DNA of 64,000 nucleotides, taken from the NCBI RefSeq assembly GCF_024611995.1, contig NZ_CP102509.1:3658001-3722000 (forward strand). Reading direction: 5' to 3'. The stretch comes from Streptomyces sp. NBC_00162. GTDB taxonomy: Bacteria > Actinomycetota > Actinomycetes > Streptomycetales > Streptomycetaceae. The notes below the pieces were generated by a model. That model did no database searches. It had not been told where the DNA came from and saw nothing but the letters and a program-made list of their open reading frames with translations. This document shows positions 17,396-25,300 of the stretch, in pieces; the first letter of the stretch is position 1; the number at the start of each line of letters is the position of its first letter. Both the position numbers and the translations under genes were made by a program.

Positions 17396-18295
17396 CTAGT
17401 ACGAGGACCCGCCCGAGCCCAGCGAACCCGTGGGGTGCCAGACCGTCTTGGTCTCCAGGAACGCCGTCATGCGGTGCGTGCCCGGGTCGGCGGTCCAGTC
17501 GTCCACAGGCTGTGGACGAAGAACGCGCTTGAGGTTGTCCGCCGCCGCGATCTCCAGCTCCTTGGCCAGCGCCGTGCCGGCGCCCGCCAGGTCGATCGCG
17601 TTGACGTCCTGGTGGGACGCCAGGTGCGGGCCCATCTCGCCGGCCTTGCCGGACAGGATGTTGACCACGCCGCCGGGCAGGTCGGAGGTCGCCAGCACCT
17701 CGCCCAGGGAGAGGGCGGGCAGCGGGGACTTCTCCGAGGCGATCACGACGACGGTGTTGCCGGTGGCGATCACCGGGGCGACCACCGAGATCAGGCCCAG
17801 GAAGGACGAGTCCTGCGGGGCGACGACCGTGACGACGCCGGTCGGCTCGGGGGTGGAGAGGTTGAAGAACGGGCCCGCGACGGGGTTGGCCCCGCCGACG
17901 ATCTGGCCGATCTTGTCGGTCCAGCCCGCGTACCAGACCCAGCGGTCGATGGCCGCGTCCACGACCGCGCCGGCCTTGGACTTGGACAGGCCCTCGGCCT
18001 CGCCGACCTCGCGGACGAACTGGTCGCGGCGGCCCTCGAGCATCTCGGCGATGCGGTAGAGGATCTGCCCGCGGTTGTAGGCGGTGGCGCCGGACCAGCC
18101 GCCGAAGGCCTTGCGGGCGGCGACGACCGCGTCACGCGCGTCCTTGCGGGAGGACAGTGGTGCGTTGGCCAGCCACTTGCCCTTGGAGTCCGTCACCTCG
18201 TACACCCGGCCGCTCTCGGAGCGGGGGAACTTGCCCCCGACGTACAGCTTGTAGGTCTTGAAGACGCTCAGACGCGCCGTCGACGACTCAGACAT
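17396..18295 (-). CDS. Truncated aldehyde dehydrogenase paralogue lacking the catalytic domain
   Basis: At 299 residues this is only the first 60 percent of an aldehyde dehydrogenase. The NAD-binding half is recognisable (TPEPTGVVTVVAPQ about 148-161, VIATGNTVVVIASEKSPL about 176-192, LPGGVVNILSG). Then FTGS is replaced by DLAGAG, and the ELGGK glutamate, the GQxC nucleophile and the whole catalytic domain are missing. It ends in a distinct tail (ETKTVWHPTG) rather than a frameshift scar. ATG 18295 overlaps the end of the full-length ALDH gene by 8 bases, indicating translational coupling. It is probably a regulatory or structural partner rather than an enzyme. Confidence 0.85.
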   Translation of the reverse strand: MSESSTARLSVFKTYKLYVGGKFPRSESGRVYEVTDSKGKWLANAPLSSRKDARDAVVAARKAFGGWSGATAYNRGQILYRIAEMLEGRRDQFVREVGEAEGLSKSKAGAVVDAAIDRWVWYAGWTDKIGQIVGGANPVAGPFFNLSTPEPTGVVTVVAPQDSSFLGLISVVAPVIATGNTVVVIASEKSPLPALSLGEVLATSDLPGGVVNILSGKAGEMGPHLASHQDVNAIDLAGAGTALAKELEIAAADNLKRVLRPQPVDDWTADPGTHRMTAFLETKTVWHPTGSLGSGGSSY

Positions 18296-19724
18296 CGAGG
18301 TAACCCTCCAGGCCGTGGCGACCGCCTTCGCGGCCGAAGCCCGACTCCTTGTAGCCGCCGAAGGGCGAGGTCGGGTCGAACTTGTTGAACGTGTTGGCCC
18401 AGACGACACCGGCGCGGAGCTTGTTCGCGACCGCGAGGATCCGCGAGCCCTTCTCCGTCCAGATGCCCGCGGACAGGCCGTACTGGCTGTTGTTGGCCTT
18501 GGCGACGGCCTCGTCGGGCGTGCGGAAGGTCAGCACGGACAGCACCGGGCCGAAGATCTCGTCGCGAGCGACGGTGTGCGCCTGGGTGACGTTCGTGAAG
18601 AGCGTCGGGGCGAACCAGTAGCCGGCGGACGGCAGCTCACAGGCCGGGGACCAGCGCTCGGCACCCTCGGCCTCGCCGGTCTCCGCGAGCGCGGTGATCC
18701 GGGCGAGCTGCTCGGCGGAGTTGATCGCCCCGATGTCGGTGTTCTTGTCGAGCGGGTCGCCCAGGCGCAGCGTGGAGAGGCGGCGCTTGAGGGAGTCCAG
18801 CAGCTCGTCGTGGATCGACTCCTGGACCAGCAGGCGCGAGCCCGCGCAGCAGACCTGGCCCTGGTTGAAGAAGATGCCGTTGACGATGCCCTCGACGGCC
18901 TGGTCGATCGGGGCGTCGTCGAAGACGATGTTCGCGCCCTTGCCGCCCAGCTCCAGGGTGACCTTCTTGTCGGTCCCGGCGACGTGGCGGGCGATCTTCT
19001 TGCCCACGGCGGTCGAGCCGGTGAAGGCGACCTTGTTGACGTCCGGGTGCTCGACGAGGGCCGCGCCCGCGTCCCCGTACCCGGTGAGGATGTTGACGAC
19101 GCCCTTGGGCAGGCCCGCCTGGCGGCAGATGTCCGCGAAGAACAGCGCGGAGAGGGGGGTCGTCTCCGCCGGCTTCAGCACGACCGTGTTGCCGGTGGCG
19201 AGCGCCGGGGCGATCTTCCACGCGAGCATCAGGAGCGGGAAGTTCCACGGGATGACCTGGCCGGCGACGCCGAGCGGGCGCGGGTTGGCCCCGTAGCCCG
19301 CGTGGTCGAGCTTGTCGGCCCAGCCCGCGTAGTAGAAGAAGTGCGCGGCGACCAGCGGGAGGTCCGCGTCGCGGGTCTCCTTGATCGGCTTGCCGTTGTC
19401 CAGGGTCTCCAGGACGGCGAGCTCGCGGCTGCGCTCCTGGATGATCCGGGCGATGCGGAAGAGGTACTTGGCGCGCTCGGAGCCGGGCAGCGCGGACCAC
19501 TTCTCGAAGGCCTTGCGGGCGGCCTTCACGGCACGGTCCACATCGGCGGCGCCCGCCTGGGCGACCTCGGCCAGGACTTCCTCGGACGACGGGGAGACGG
19601 TCTTGAAGACCTTGCCGTCGGCGGCGTCGGTGAACTCGCCGTCGATGAAGAGCCCGTAGGAGGGGGCGATGTCGACGACCGAGCGGGACTCGGGAGCCGG
19701 TGCGTACTCGAAGAGGGATGCCAT
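18288..19724 (-). CDS. Aldehyde dehydrogenase
   Basis: This 478-residue NAD-dependent aldehyde dehydrogenase is complete: VIPWNFPLLM (158-167), FTGSTAVG (234-241), the general base Glu258 in LELGGKGAN and the nucleophile Cys292 in NQGQVCCAGS. It lies 5 bases after deoC on the same strand. DeoC splits deoxyribose-5-phosphate into glyceraldehyde-3-phosphate and acetaldehyde, so this enzyme most likely oxidises the toxic acetaldehyde. That substrate is inferred from the operon. Confidence 0.9.
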   Translation of the reverse strand: MASLFEYAPAPESRSVVDIAPSYGLFIDGEFTDAADGKVFKTVSPSSEEVLAEVAQAGAADVDRAVKAARKAFEKWSALPGSERAKYLFRIARIIQERSRELAVLETLDNGKPIKETRDADLPLVAAHFFYYAGWADKLDHAGYGANPRPLGVAGQVIPWNFPLLMLAWKIAPALATGNTVVLKPAETTPLSALFFADICRQAGLPKGVVNILTGYGDAGAALVEHPDVNKVAFTGSTAVGKKIARHVAGTDKKVTLELGGKGANIVFDDAPIDQAVEGIVNGIFFNQGQVCCAGSRLLVQESIHDELLDSLKRRLSTLRLGDPLDKNTDIGAINSAEQLARITALAETGEAEGAERWSPACELPSAGYWFAPTLFTNVTQAHTVARDEIFGPVLSVLTFRTPDEAVAKANNSQYGLSAGIWTEKGSRILAVANKLRAGVVWANTFNKFDPTSPFGGYKESGFGREGGRHGLEGYLDV

Positions 19725-19729
19725 GGTGA

Positions 19730-20692
19730 TCAGTCCACCGTCACGTAGTCGGGACCGGAGTAACGGCCGGTGCTCAGCTTCTGGCGCTGCATCAACAGGT
19801 CGTTGAGCAGGCTGGAGGCGCCGAAGCGGAACCAGTGGTTGCTCAGCCAGTCCTCGCCCACGGTCTCGTTGACCAGGACCAGGAACTTGATCGCGTCCTT
19901 GGTGGTCCGGATGCCGCCGGCCGGCTTCACGCCGATCTGGATTCCAGTCTGCGCCTTGAAGTCGCGGACGGCTTCGAGCATGAGCAGCGTGTTGGCCGGG
20001 GTGGCGTTGACGCCCACCTTGCCGGTCGACGTCTTGATGAAGTCGGCGCCCGCGAGCATGCCGATCCAGGAGGCGCGGCGGATGTTGTCGTACGTCGACA
20101 GCTCGCCGGTCTCGAAGATGACCTTGAGGCGGGCCGCGCTGCCGTCGGGGCGGACGCAGGCCTCCTTGATGGCCTTGATCAGCTCGTACGTGTCGAGGTA
20201 GCGGCCGGCGAGGAAGGCGCCACGGTCGATGACCATGTCGATCTCGTCGGCGCCGGCGGCGACGGCGTCACGGGTGTCGGCGAGCTTGACGGGCAGCGCG
20301 GCGCGGCCGGCCGGGAAGGCGGTCGCGACGGAGGCCACCTTGACGTCGGCGCCGTTGAGGGCGGCCTTCGCGGTGGCCACCATGTCGGGGTACACGCAGA
20401 CCGCGGCGGTCATCGGCGTCGTACGGTCGGTCGGATCGGGGTTGACGGCCTTGGCGGAGAGCGCCCGGACCTTGCCCGGGGTGTCCGCGCCTTCCAGCGT
20501 CGTCAGGTCGATCATCGAGATGGCCAGATCGATGGCGTACGCCTTGGCCGTCGTCTTGATCGAGCGGGTGCCGAGGGCGGCCGCGCGGGCCTCCAGTCCG
20601 ACTGCGTCGACGCCGGGCAGCCCGTGCAGGAAGCGGCGCAGCGCACTGTCGGACGTCGTCACGTCAGCGAATGCGGTGAGGGTGGTGGGCAT
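19730..20692 (-). CDS. deoC: Deoxyribose-phosphate aldolase
   Basis: This class I aldolase of about 320 residues cleaves 2-deoxyribose-5-phosphate to acetaldehyde and glyceraldehyde-3-phosphate. The Schiff-base lysine is in FIKTSTGK and the second active-site lysine in GVKPAGGIRTTKDA. ATG 20692 (MPTTLTAFADV) matches the usual N-terminus. A GTG three codons earlier (20701) lies 7 bases after a -10-like TAGATA and could be the start of a leaderless mRNA. It is longer than E. coli DeoC (about 259 residues), as is common in actinobacteria. A perfect palindromic operator overlaps the promoter. Confidence 0.92.
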   Translation of the reverse strand: MPTTLTAFADVTTSDSALRRFLHGLPGVDAVGLEARAAALGTRSIKTTAKAYAIDLAISMIDLTTLEGADTPGKVRALSAKAVNPDPTDRTTPMTAAVCVYPDMVATAKAALNGADVKVASVATAFPAGRAALPVKLADTRDAVAAGADEIDMVIDRGAFLAGRYLDTYELIKAIKEACVRPDGSAARLKVIFETGELSTYDNIRRASWIGMLAGADFIKTSTGKVGVNATPANTLLMLEAVRDFKAQTGIQIGVKPAGGIRTTKDAIKFLVLVNETVGEDWLSNHWFRFGASSLLNDLLMQRQKLSTGRYSGPDYVTVD

Positions 20693-20711
20693 GGTCACCA
20701 CATGAGCATAT

Positions 20712-20723
20712 CTACGCGCGTAG
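20712..20723. promoter_or_regulatory. Palindromic operator upstream of deoC
   Basis: CTACGCGCGTAG lies 19 bases before ATG 20692. On the minus strand its final TAG forms the start of a -10-like TAGATA (20714-20709), so a bound repressor would block RNA polymerase directly. Confidence 0.82.
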
Positions 20724-20958
20724 CGGCCTGTCACCCCCTCCCCCGGATTCGGCCGGTTCCGGTGCGGAATCGACACCTCCGCTCGGACACGCGTTCGCTG
20801 TTACGCGGCCATGACAGGACCGGGATCGTCCGCCAGCACAAGATCCATAGATTTCTCTTCAGCAGCCCGCCACACCTGACCCGGTGAACCAGACCGAACA
20901 GACTCAACGCGGCATGCGACTCTCCTCCACTTTCCTCACCCACGCTTCAGGAGTCGTT

Positions 20959-21648
20959 ATGCGTTCCGCCCTCCGCGCCTCGATCGTCACCGCCGCCCTC
21001 GCCGGGGTGTTCCTGATGCCCGCCGCGACCGCGTTCGCCGCGCCCGGCGCCCAGAACGCGACGCCGGTGTCGGCCGCGGCCGCGAGCACCCCGGGCGACG
21101 ACCGCTACGACGGCGAGGTCGTCCTCGTGGGCGAGGGCCGGATCGCGGTGCTGCGCAACAAGTCCGAGGGCCCCGAGGTCTGGATCCGCGCCGTCGCCCC
21201 GGACTGGAAGCCGGCCGACGGCTGGGCGGGCCGCGTCCTGGCGAAGCTCGACCCCTCGAAGCCGCGCGCGGTGGTCGACGGCGTCGAGTACACCCTCACC
21301 AAGACCGACGGCGGCCGCTACGGGCTCAACGTCCACGTGGTGGGCGAGGGCGCCTCGAACGGCTTCTACCTGCTGCCGAAGGGCACGACGACCCCCTCGG
21401 GCAAGGGCGGCACGGCCACGCCGAAGCCCACCGCCTCCCCGGCCGTTGCCCCCGCCCCGAAGGCGCAGAACGCGGGCCAGACCTCGGTCGTGCCCAAGGG
21501 TGCGGTGGCCGCGGGCGCCGAGATCCCCGCCGCGGCGGCCGAGGACACCGACAACGGCACCACCGTGGCGGCCGGCGTCGGCCTGATCGCGATCTTCGGT
21601 GCGCTCGGCGCCAGCGTGGCCCTGCGCCGCCGCCGCGCCCAGGGCTGA
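20959..21648 (+). CDS. Surface-anchored secreted protein with C-terminal membrane helix
   Basis: This 229-residue protein has a signal peptide (MRSALRASIVTAALAGVFLM, cleavage after AFA near 29) and a short globular region. A Pro/Thr/Ala-rich stalk (about 135-190) precedes a C-terminal hydrophobic helix and Arg tail (VAAGVGLIAIFGALGASVAL then RRRR). This is the layout of sortase substrates, but no LPxTG or LAxTG is visible before the helix. ATG 20959 has CAGGAG upstream. A sortase gene follows 78 bases later, which makes a wall-associated role plausible. Confidence 0.75.
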   Translation: MRSALRASIVTAALAGVFLMPAATAFAAPGAQNATPVSAAAASTPGDDRYDGEVVLVGEGRIAVLRNKSEGPEVWIRAVAPDWKPADGWAGRVLAKLDPSKPRAVVDGVEYTLTKTDGGRYGLNVHVVGEGASNGFYLLPKGTTTPSGKGGTATPKPTASPAVAPAPKAQNAGQTSVVPKGAVAAGAEIPAAAAEDTDNGTTVAAGVGLIAIFGALGASVALRRRRAQG

Positions 21649-21726
21649 TACACCCCTCAGCCTCGTCTCGCCTCCGGCGGGCCACCATCCCGGTGGCCCG
21701 CCGAAGCCCGTTCCCGGAGCGTCCCC

Positions 21727-22374
21727 ATGGCCCACCGCGCCGCCGACCGCGCCGCCCGCCGCGCCGCCCGTCCGCTGCTCGCCGCCGTCTTCCTCGCCGC
21801 CGCCCTGACCGGCTGCGGCACCGCCGCCACCGCCACCCCGCCCGCGGACGCGGCACCGCCCGCCGCCCCGCCCGCCGTCACCCCCACGGCCGCCCCCGCG
21901 GCCCCGGCATCGGCCACCCCGCTGCCCGCCTCCGCGCCCGTACGCGTACGGATCCCCGCGGCCGGGGTGGACGCCTCGCCGCTGCTGACGCTGGGGCTGG
22001 CCGCCGACGGCACGGTCGAGGTGCCCTCCGTGGCCGACGGGGACAAGATCGGCTGGTACGGCAAGGGCGTCACCCCCGGCGAGACCGGCCCCGCGGTGCT
22101 GATCGGCCACTTCGACACCGTCCGCGGCCCGGCCGTGCTCAAGGACGTCTCACGCGTCCGCGCCGGCGACGAGATCACGGTCTCCCGGGCGGACGGGAGC
22201 ACCGCCGTCTTCCGCGTCCGCGAGCTGGAGCAGGTCGACAAGAAGCGGTTCCCCACCGACAAGGTCTACGGGGACACCGCGCGTCCGGAGCTTCGCGTCA
22301 TCACGTGCGGCGGCCGGATCACCGACGGCCACCGGCCCGACAACATCATTCTGTACGCCGATCTCGTGGGGTGA
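21727..22374 (+). CDS. Class F-like sortase
   Basis: The 215-residue transpeptidase-fold protein has a lipoprotein-like signal (LTGC, Cys30) and an Ala/Pro-rich spacer. The sortase core keeps the catalytic His128 in LIGHFD, Cys194 in RVITCGG and Arg203 in GHRPDNI. This combination and the compact size match the class F sortases of high-GC Gram-positives. It is extracytoplasmic. The adjacent surface protein is the obvious candidate substrate, although it lacks a recognisable sorting motif. Confidence 0.85.
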   Translation: MAHRAADRAARRAARPLLAAVFLAAALTGCGTAATATPPADAAPPAAPPAVTPTAAPAAPASATPLPASAPVRVRIPAAGVDASPLLTLGLAADGTVEVPSVADGDKIGWYGKGVTPGETGPAVLIGHFDTVRGPAVLKDVSRVRAGDEITVSRADGSTAVFRVRELEQVDKKRFPTDKVYGDTARPELRVITCGGRITDGHRPDNIILYADLVG

Positions 22375-22399
22375 GACGGCGTGGGGCAGAATCGGGCCC

Positions 22400-23044
22400 A
22401 TGAGCAGCCAGCACCAGCCGACCGACGAGCCCGTCTACGACGACCGGGTCTACCGCTCCTCCATGGCCGTGGTCACCGGGGTGCTGCTGCTCGCGCTGAC
22501 CGCGTGGCTCTGCGGGGACGCCGTGGTGCGCGGCTCCGGGAACACCCCGTGGATCGCCCTCGCGCTGGCGCTGTTCGCCGTACCGCTCGTCGTGGCCTTC
22601 ACGATCCGCCCCGCCGTCTTCGCGAATGAGGACCGGATGCGCGTGCGGAACCCCTTCCGGGTCATCGAGCTGCCCTGGGCGGCCGTGGACGCGGTGCGCG
22701 CCGGGTACTCGGCGGAGGTGCTGGCCGAGGGCTCGAAGTACCAGCTCTGGTCCGTCCCCGTCTCCCTGCGGGAGCGGAAGAAGGCGAGCCGGCAGCAGCT
22801 CAGCCGCCGCAGCGGGCTCACCGGCCGGGGCATGTCCGCCGCGGACGCCGAGAAGCCGGCCGCACCGGCCGGACCGCAGCGGGCCGGGGCCGACAAGGTC
22901 GTGGACGAACTGCGGGAGCTGGCCGAGCGCGGCGCCTCGCGGGCCGGCGCCCAGGGCAGCGTGCGCGTGCAGTGGTCGTACGAGATCATCGCGCCCGCCG
23001 TGGCCGGCGCGGTGCTGCTGATCGTGCTCCTCGCCACGGGCTGA
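22400..23044 (+). CDS. Membrane protein with bacterial PH-like domain
   Basis: This 214-residue protein has two N-terminal transmembrane helices (about 22-42 and 50-67). A PH-like beta domain (ANEDRMRVRNPFRVIELPW) with an inserted basic/Ala-rich loop follows, and a C-terminal helix at about 190-212 closes it. The function is unknown. Start ATG 22400 is 26 bases after the sortase stop, so it may belong to the same transcript. Confidence 0.8.
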   Translation: MSSQHQPTDEPVYDDRVYRSSMAVVTGVLLLALTAWLCGDAVVRGSGNTPWIALALALFAVPLVVAFTIRPAVFANEDRMRVRNPFRVIELPWAAVDAVRAGYSAEVLAEGSKYQLWSVPVSLRERKKASRQQLSRRSGLTGRGMSAADAEKPAAPAGPQRAGADKVVDELRELAERGASRAGAQGSVRVQWSYEIIAPAVAGAVLLIVLLATG

Positions 23045-23055
23045 CGGGGCCCGTA

Positions 23056-23121
23056 GGCACCCTCGTCCGGCACCCTCGCACGCACCCTCGCACGCGCCCT
23101 CGTACGTGCCGTCGTACGTGC
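23056..23121. repeat. Degenerate tandem repeat
   Basis: A run of about 11-bp units related to GCACCCTCGCAC, then GTACGTGCCGTC, fills the gap between the PH-domain gene and the VanZ-like gene. Units drift in sequence. No gene is seen in it. Confidence 0.6.
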
Positions 23122-23181
23122 TCCCCACCACACCCCGTCCGGGGCGGAACCAGGGCTACCGGACGCTGCGTCCTCGCAGGT

Positions 23182-23754
23182 GTGCAGCGTCATGAGGCCG
23201 GCGGCAGCGCCGCCACCGCCATTCATCTCCGGTTCCGGCTCCTGGGCGGCGCCCTGCTGGCCGCCCATCTCCTCGTCGTCGGCTTGCTGACGCTGCGACC
23301 ACTGGACGTGCCCTGGGCCGCGGCCGCGAACCTGACCCCGCTGGAGGGGATCAGGGCGGACCTCGCCTACGGGCCGCTGGAGGGCGCCCGCCGGATCGGC
23401 GAGGGACTGGCGCTGCTGGCCCCGCTCGGGGTGCTGCTGCCGCTGGTCAGCGGACGGCTCGCGCCGTCGGCGCTGTCCGCGTGGTCCTCGCTGGCCCGGA
23501 CCGCGGCGGCCGGCGCGCTGATCTCGGTGTGCATCGAGATGCTCCAGACCGCCGTGCCGGGCCAGGTGGTCGATGTGGACTCGGTCCTGCTGAACACCGT
23601 CGGCGTGCTGCTCGCCCACGCGGCCGTCGTACCGGCGCTACGGGCCCGGCTGCGGCGCTCACGCAGCGCTTATCAGGGACCCACCCCGAGAATTACCAGG
23701 GTCGGGCTCGGTCCGTGGACCGAGGTTCTTTCGGCGGTTCCCCGCGAGTATTGA
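23182..23754 (+). CDS. VanZ-like membrane protein
   Basis: This 190-residue protein has four hydrophobic segments and the VanZ core, including the helix ending EMLQTAVPGQVVDVDSVLLN typical of the family. VanZ-like proteins sit in the cytoplasmic membrane and have been linked to lipoglycopeptide tolerance and surface polymer traits, but the activity is unknown. GTG 23182 (MQRHEAGGSAATAIHL) is chosen because it removes a low-complexity upstream extension; the ribosome binding site is weak, so the start is uncertain. Confidence 0.75.
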   Translation: MQRHEAGGSAATAIHLRFRLLGGALLAAHLLVVGLLTLRPLDVPWAAAANLTPLEGIRADLAYGPLEGARRIGEGLALLAPLGVLLPLVSGRLAPSALSAWSSLARTAAAGALISVCIEMLQTAVPGQVVDVDSVLLNTVGVLLAHAAVVPALRARLRRSRSAYQGPTPRITRVGLGPWTEVLSAVPREY

Positions 23755-23809
23755 GGCATCGCACGCAGTGCTGGTTTCACAGCGCCGATCTCAATGTGAG
23801 GAGAACCCC

Positions 23810-24010
23810 ATGAGCGCCCTTGTCCGCCCCCGTGACGGTCGATGGATCGGCGGCGTCTGCGCCGGACTGGCCCGGCGTTTCGGAATATCCGCCAACACGA
23901 TGCGCGTCATATTCGTCGTCTCGTGCCTGCTGCCCGGCCCGCAGTTCCTGATCTACCTGGCGCTGTGGCTGCTCCTGCCGAACGAGAAGTCCGCCTCCAC
24001 CGCCTGGTAG
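23810..24010 (+). CDS. PspC domain protein
   Basis: This 66-residue protein is a single PspC domain: RDGRWIGGVCAGLARRFGIS followed by a transmembrane region rich in Leu/Pro (LLPGPQFLIYLALWLLLP). PspC proteins are small inner-membrane stress or envelope factors. ATG 23810 is preceded by GAGGAG. It is convergent with the lipoprotein gene. Confidence 0.88.
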   Translation: MSALVRPRDGRWIGGVCAGLARRFGISANTMRVIFVVSCLLPGPQFLIYLALWLLLPNEKSASTAW

Positions 24011-24017
24011 GGCGGGG

Positions 24018-24776
24018 TCAGCCGGCCCGCTGGACCTTTTCCAGCTGCTTGTCGGCGACTTCCTGCGGCACCTGCGTCTTCTGCTCGGCCGCCGCCACGT
24101 TGAGGGACATCAGCCGCACGATGGTGTCGCCCTCGCGTACGACGACCAGGTGGACCTGGGCGGAGACGCCCTGGGCGGCCGCGGTCGTGGTCCAGCTGAC
24201 GCTCTCGTCGCCGGTCGTGCGGTAGTCGGCGGCCCGCACCTCGCGGTAGGTGCCGGACTGCTTTTCGACCGTGGCGGTGAAGCCCGTGGCGCAGGCGGGC
24301 ACGGCGGCCTTGAGGCGGGCGATCAGCGCCTTGGCGTCGCTCTCGGCGTAGGTGCTGACGGAGGCGGAGACGGCGAGTCCGACCTGCTTCTGGGAGCCGA
24401 CGCCCCGGTTTACGGTCTCGCGCGCGGCCGGGTCCGGCTTGTCGCCCATGATGTCGGCCAGCGGCTGACAGGCCTTCTTGTCGGCCTGCGGCTGGCCGTC
24501 CGGGGCGTTGGGGTTCTTGCCCTCCGCGGAGACCTGGTAGCCGGGCAGGTCGCCCTGTTCCAGCGCGGACCGTTCCGCCTTGCTGCCGCCGGTCTTGGGC
24601 GTGGCGGATCCGCCGGTGGCGGTGGCCGCGGGGGCACCGGGCGCGCCGGAGGCGTGGCTCGCGGAGCCCTTGGGGTCCGGGTCCTTGCCCGTCGGGGACG
24701 TGTCCGTACTGCTGCATCCGGCCGCCGCGAGCAGCAGGGCGGGGACCAGCGCGACCACGGTCGCTCGTACTTTCAT
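24018..24776 (-). CDS. Putative lipoprotein
   Basis: This 252-residue protein has a lipoprotein signal (MKVRATVVALVPALLLAAAG then Cys) and a Ser/Thr/Gly/Pro linker. An alpha/beta domain of about 170 residues follows, with two conserved-looking Cys (KKACQPL and VPACATGF). ATG 24776 is chosen; ATG 24782, two codons earlier, is equally possible. Similar lipoproteins are common in Streptomyces with no known function. Confidence 0.75.
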   Translation of the reverse strand: MKVRATVVALVPALLLAAAGCSSTDTSPTGKDPDPKGSASHASGAPGAPAATATGGSATPKTGGSKAERSALEQGDLPGYQVSAEGKNPNAPDGQPQADKKACQPLADIMGDKPDPAARETVNRGVGSQKQVGLAVSASVSTYAESDAKALIARLKAAVPACATGFTATVEKQSGTYREVRAADYRTTGDESVSWTTTAAAQGVSAQVHLVVVREGDTIVRLMSLNVAAAEQKTQVPQEVADKQLEKVQRAG

Positions 24777-24909
24777 GCGCATGACCAATAACCTCATACC
24801 GCGTACGTCGGCGGGCAGTTGGTGGTGATCGTGACACACCGCACGGCGGCACACACACCTCGTCGAAGAGGTGCGCGACCGCCGTGCACGCGTTCGTGTC
24901 GCGGCAACG

Positions 24910-25161
24910 TCAGCCGTTGAGGGCGCCGGTGACCGGGCCCAGCAGACCGGTGACCGCAGCGGTGGGGTCGCTCGGCTGTCCGCCCTCTTCGGAGGCCGAC
25001 TGCTGGCTGGTGACACCCTGGAGCGCACCGGTGGCGCTGCCCAGCGCGTCGGTGAGACCGACGGCCGGGAGGGCCGCGGCCGAGGCGGAACCGGCGGCGA
25101 CGGCGGCGAAGGCGGCACCCAGAGCGGCGGCACCGATGATCTTGGCAGCTGACTGCTTCAT
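24910..25161 (-). CDS. Small secreted protein, paralogue-like to 16972-17316
   Basis: This 83-residue protein has a signal peptide (MKQSAAKIIGAAALGAAFAA, cleavage near ASA-AA about 29). The mature peptide of about 55 residues is rich in Gly/Ala/Thr/Leu and ends PTAAVTGLLGPVTGALNG. An AAGGAC ribosome binding site precedes ATG 25161. The C-terminal motif PTAAVT(S/G)LLGPV is shared with the other small secreted protein. Its abundance, surface role and partners are unknown. Confidence 0.78.
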   Translation of the reverse strand: MKQSAAKIIGAAALGAAFAAVAAGSASAAALPAVGLTDALGSATGALQGVTSQQSASEEGGQPSDPTAAVTGLLGPVTGALNG

Positions 25162-25246
25162 GAAAACGTGTCCTTGCGACGGGGAATTGAGCGGCTCCGC
25201 AAACTAGTCACTTCAAACCGCCGCCCGCAAACATCCGTAAATATGA

Positions 25247-25282
25247 GAAAGCGCCCGGGAATTGCTCCTCCCGGGCGCTTTC
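25247..25282. terminator. Intrinsic terminator after add
   Basis: A perfect 14-bp stem (25247-25260 with 25269-25282) has an 8-base loop. On the minus strand it follows the add stop by 18 bases and is succeeded by a short U-containing tract. The flanking A/T-richer sequence is unusual for this genome. Confidence 0.85.
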
Positions 25283-25300
25283 AGTACGTCACGCCATGGC

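Noticed and set aside
23041..23125. Repeats between PH-domain and VanZ-like genes as a CRISPR array
   Set aside because: Units are about 11 bases, contiguous and degenerate, with no spacers.
23768..23809. Upstream start for the PspC protein
   Set aside because: The added residues are not part of a PspC domain and the ATG at 23810 has a strong ribosome binding site.
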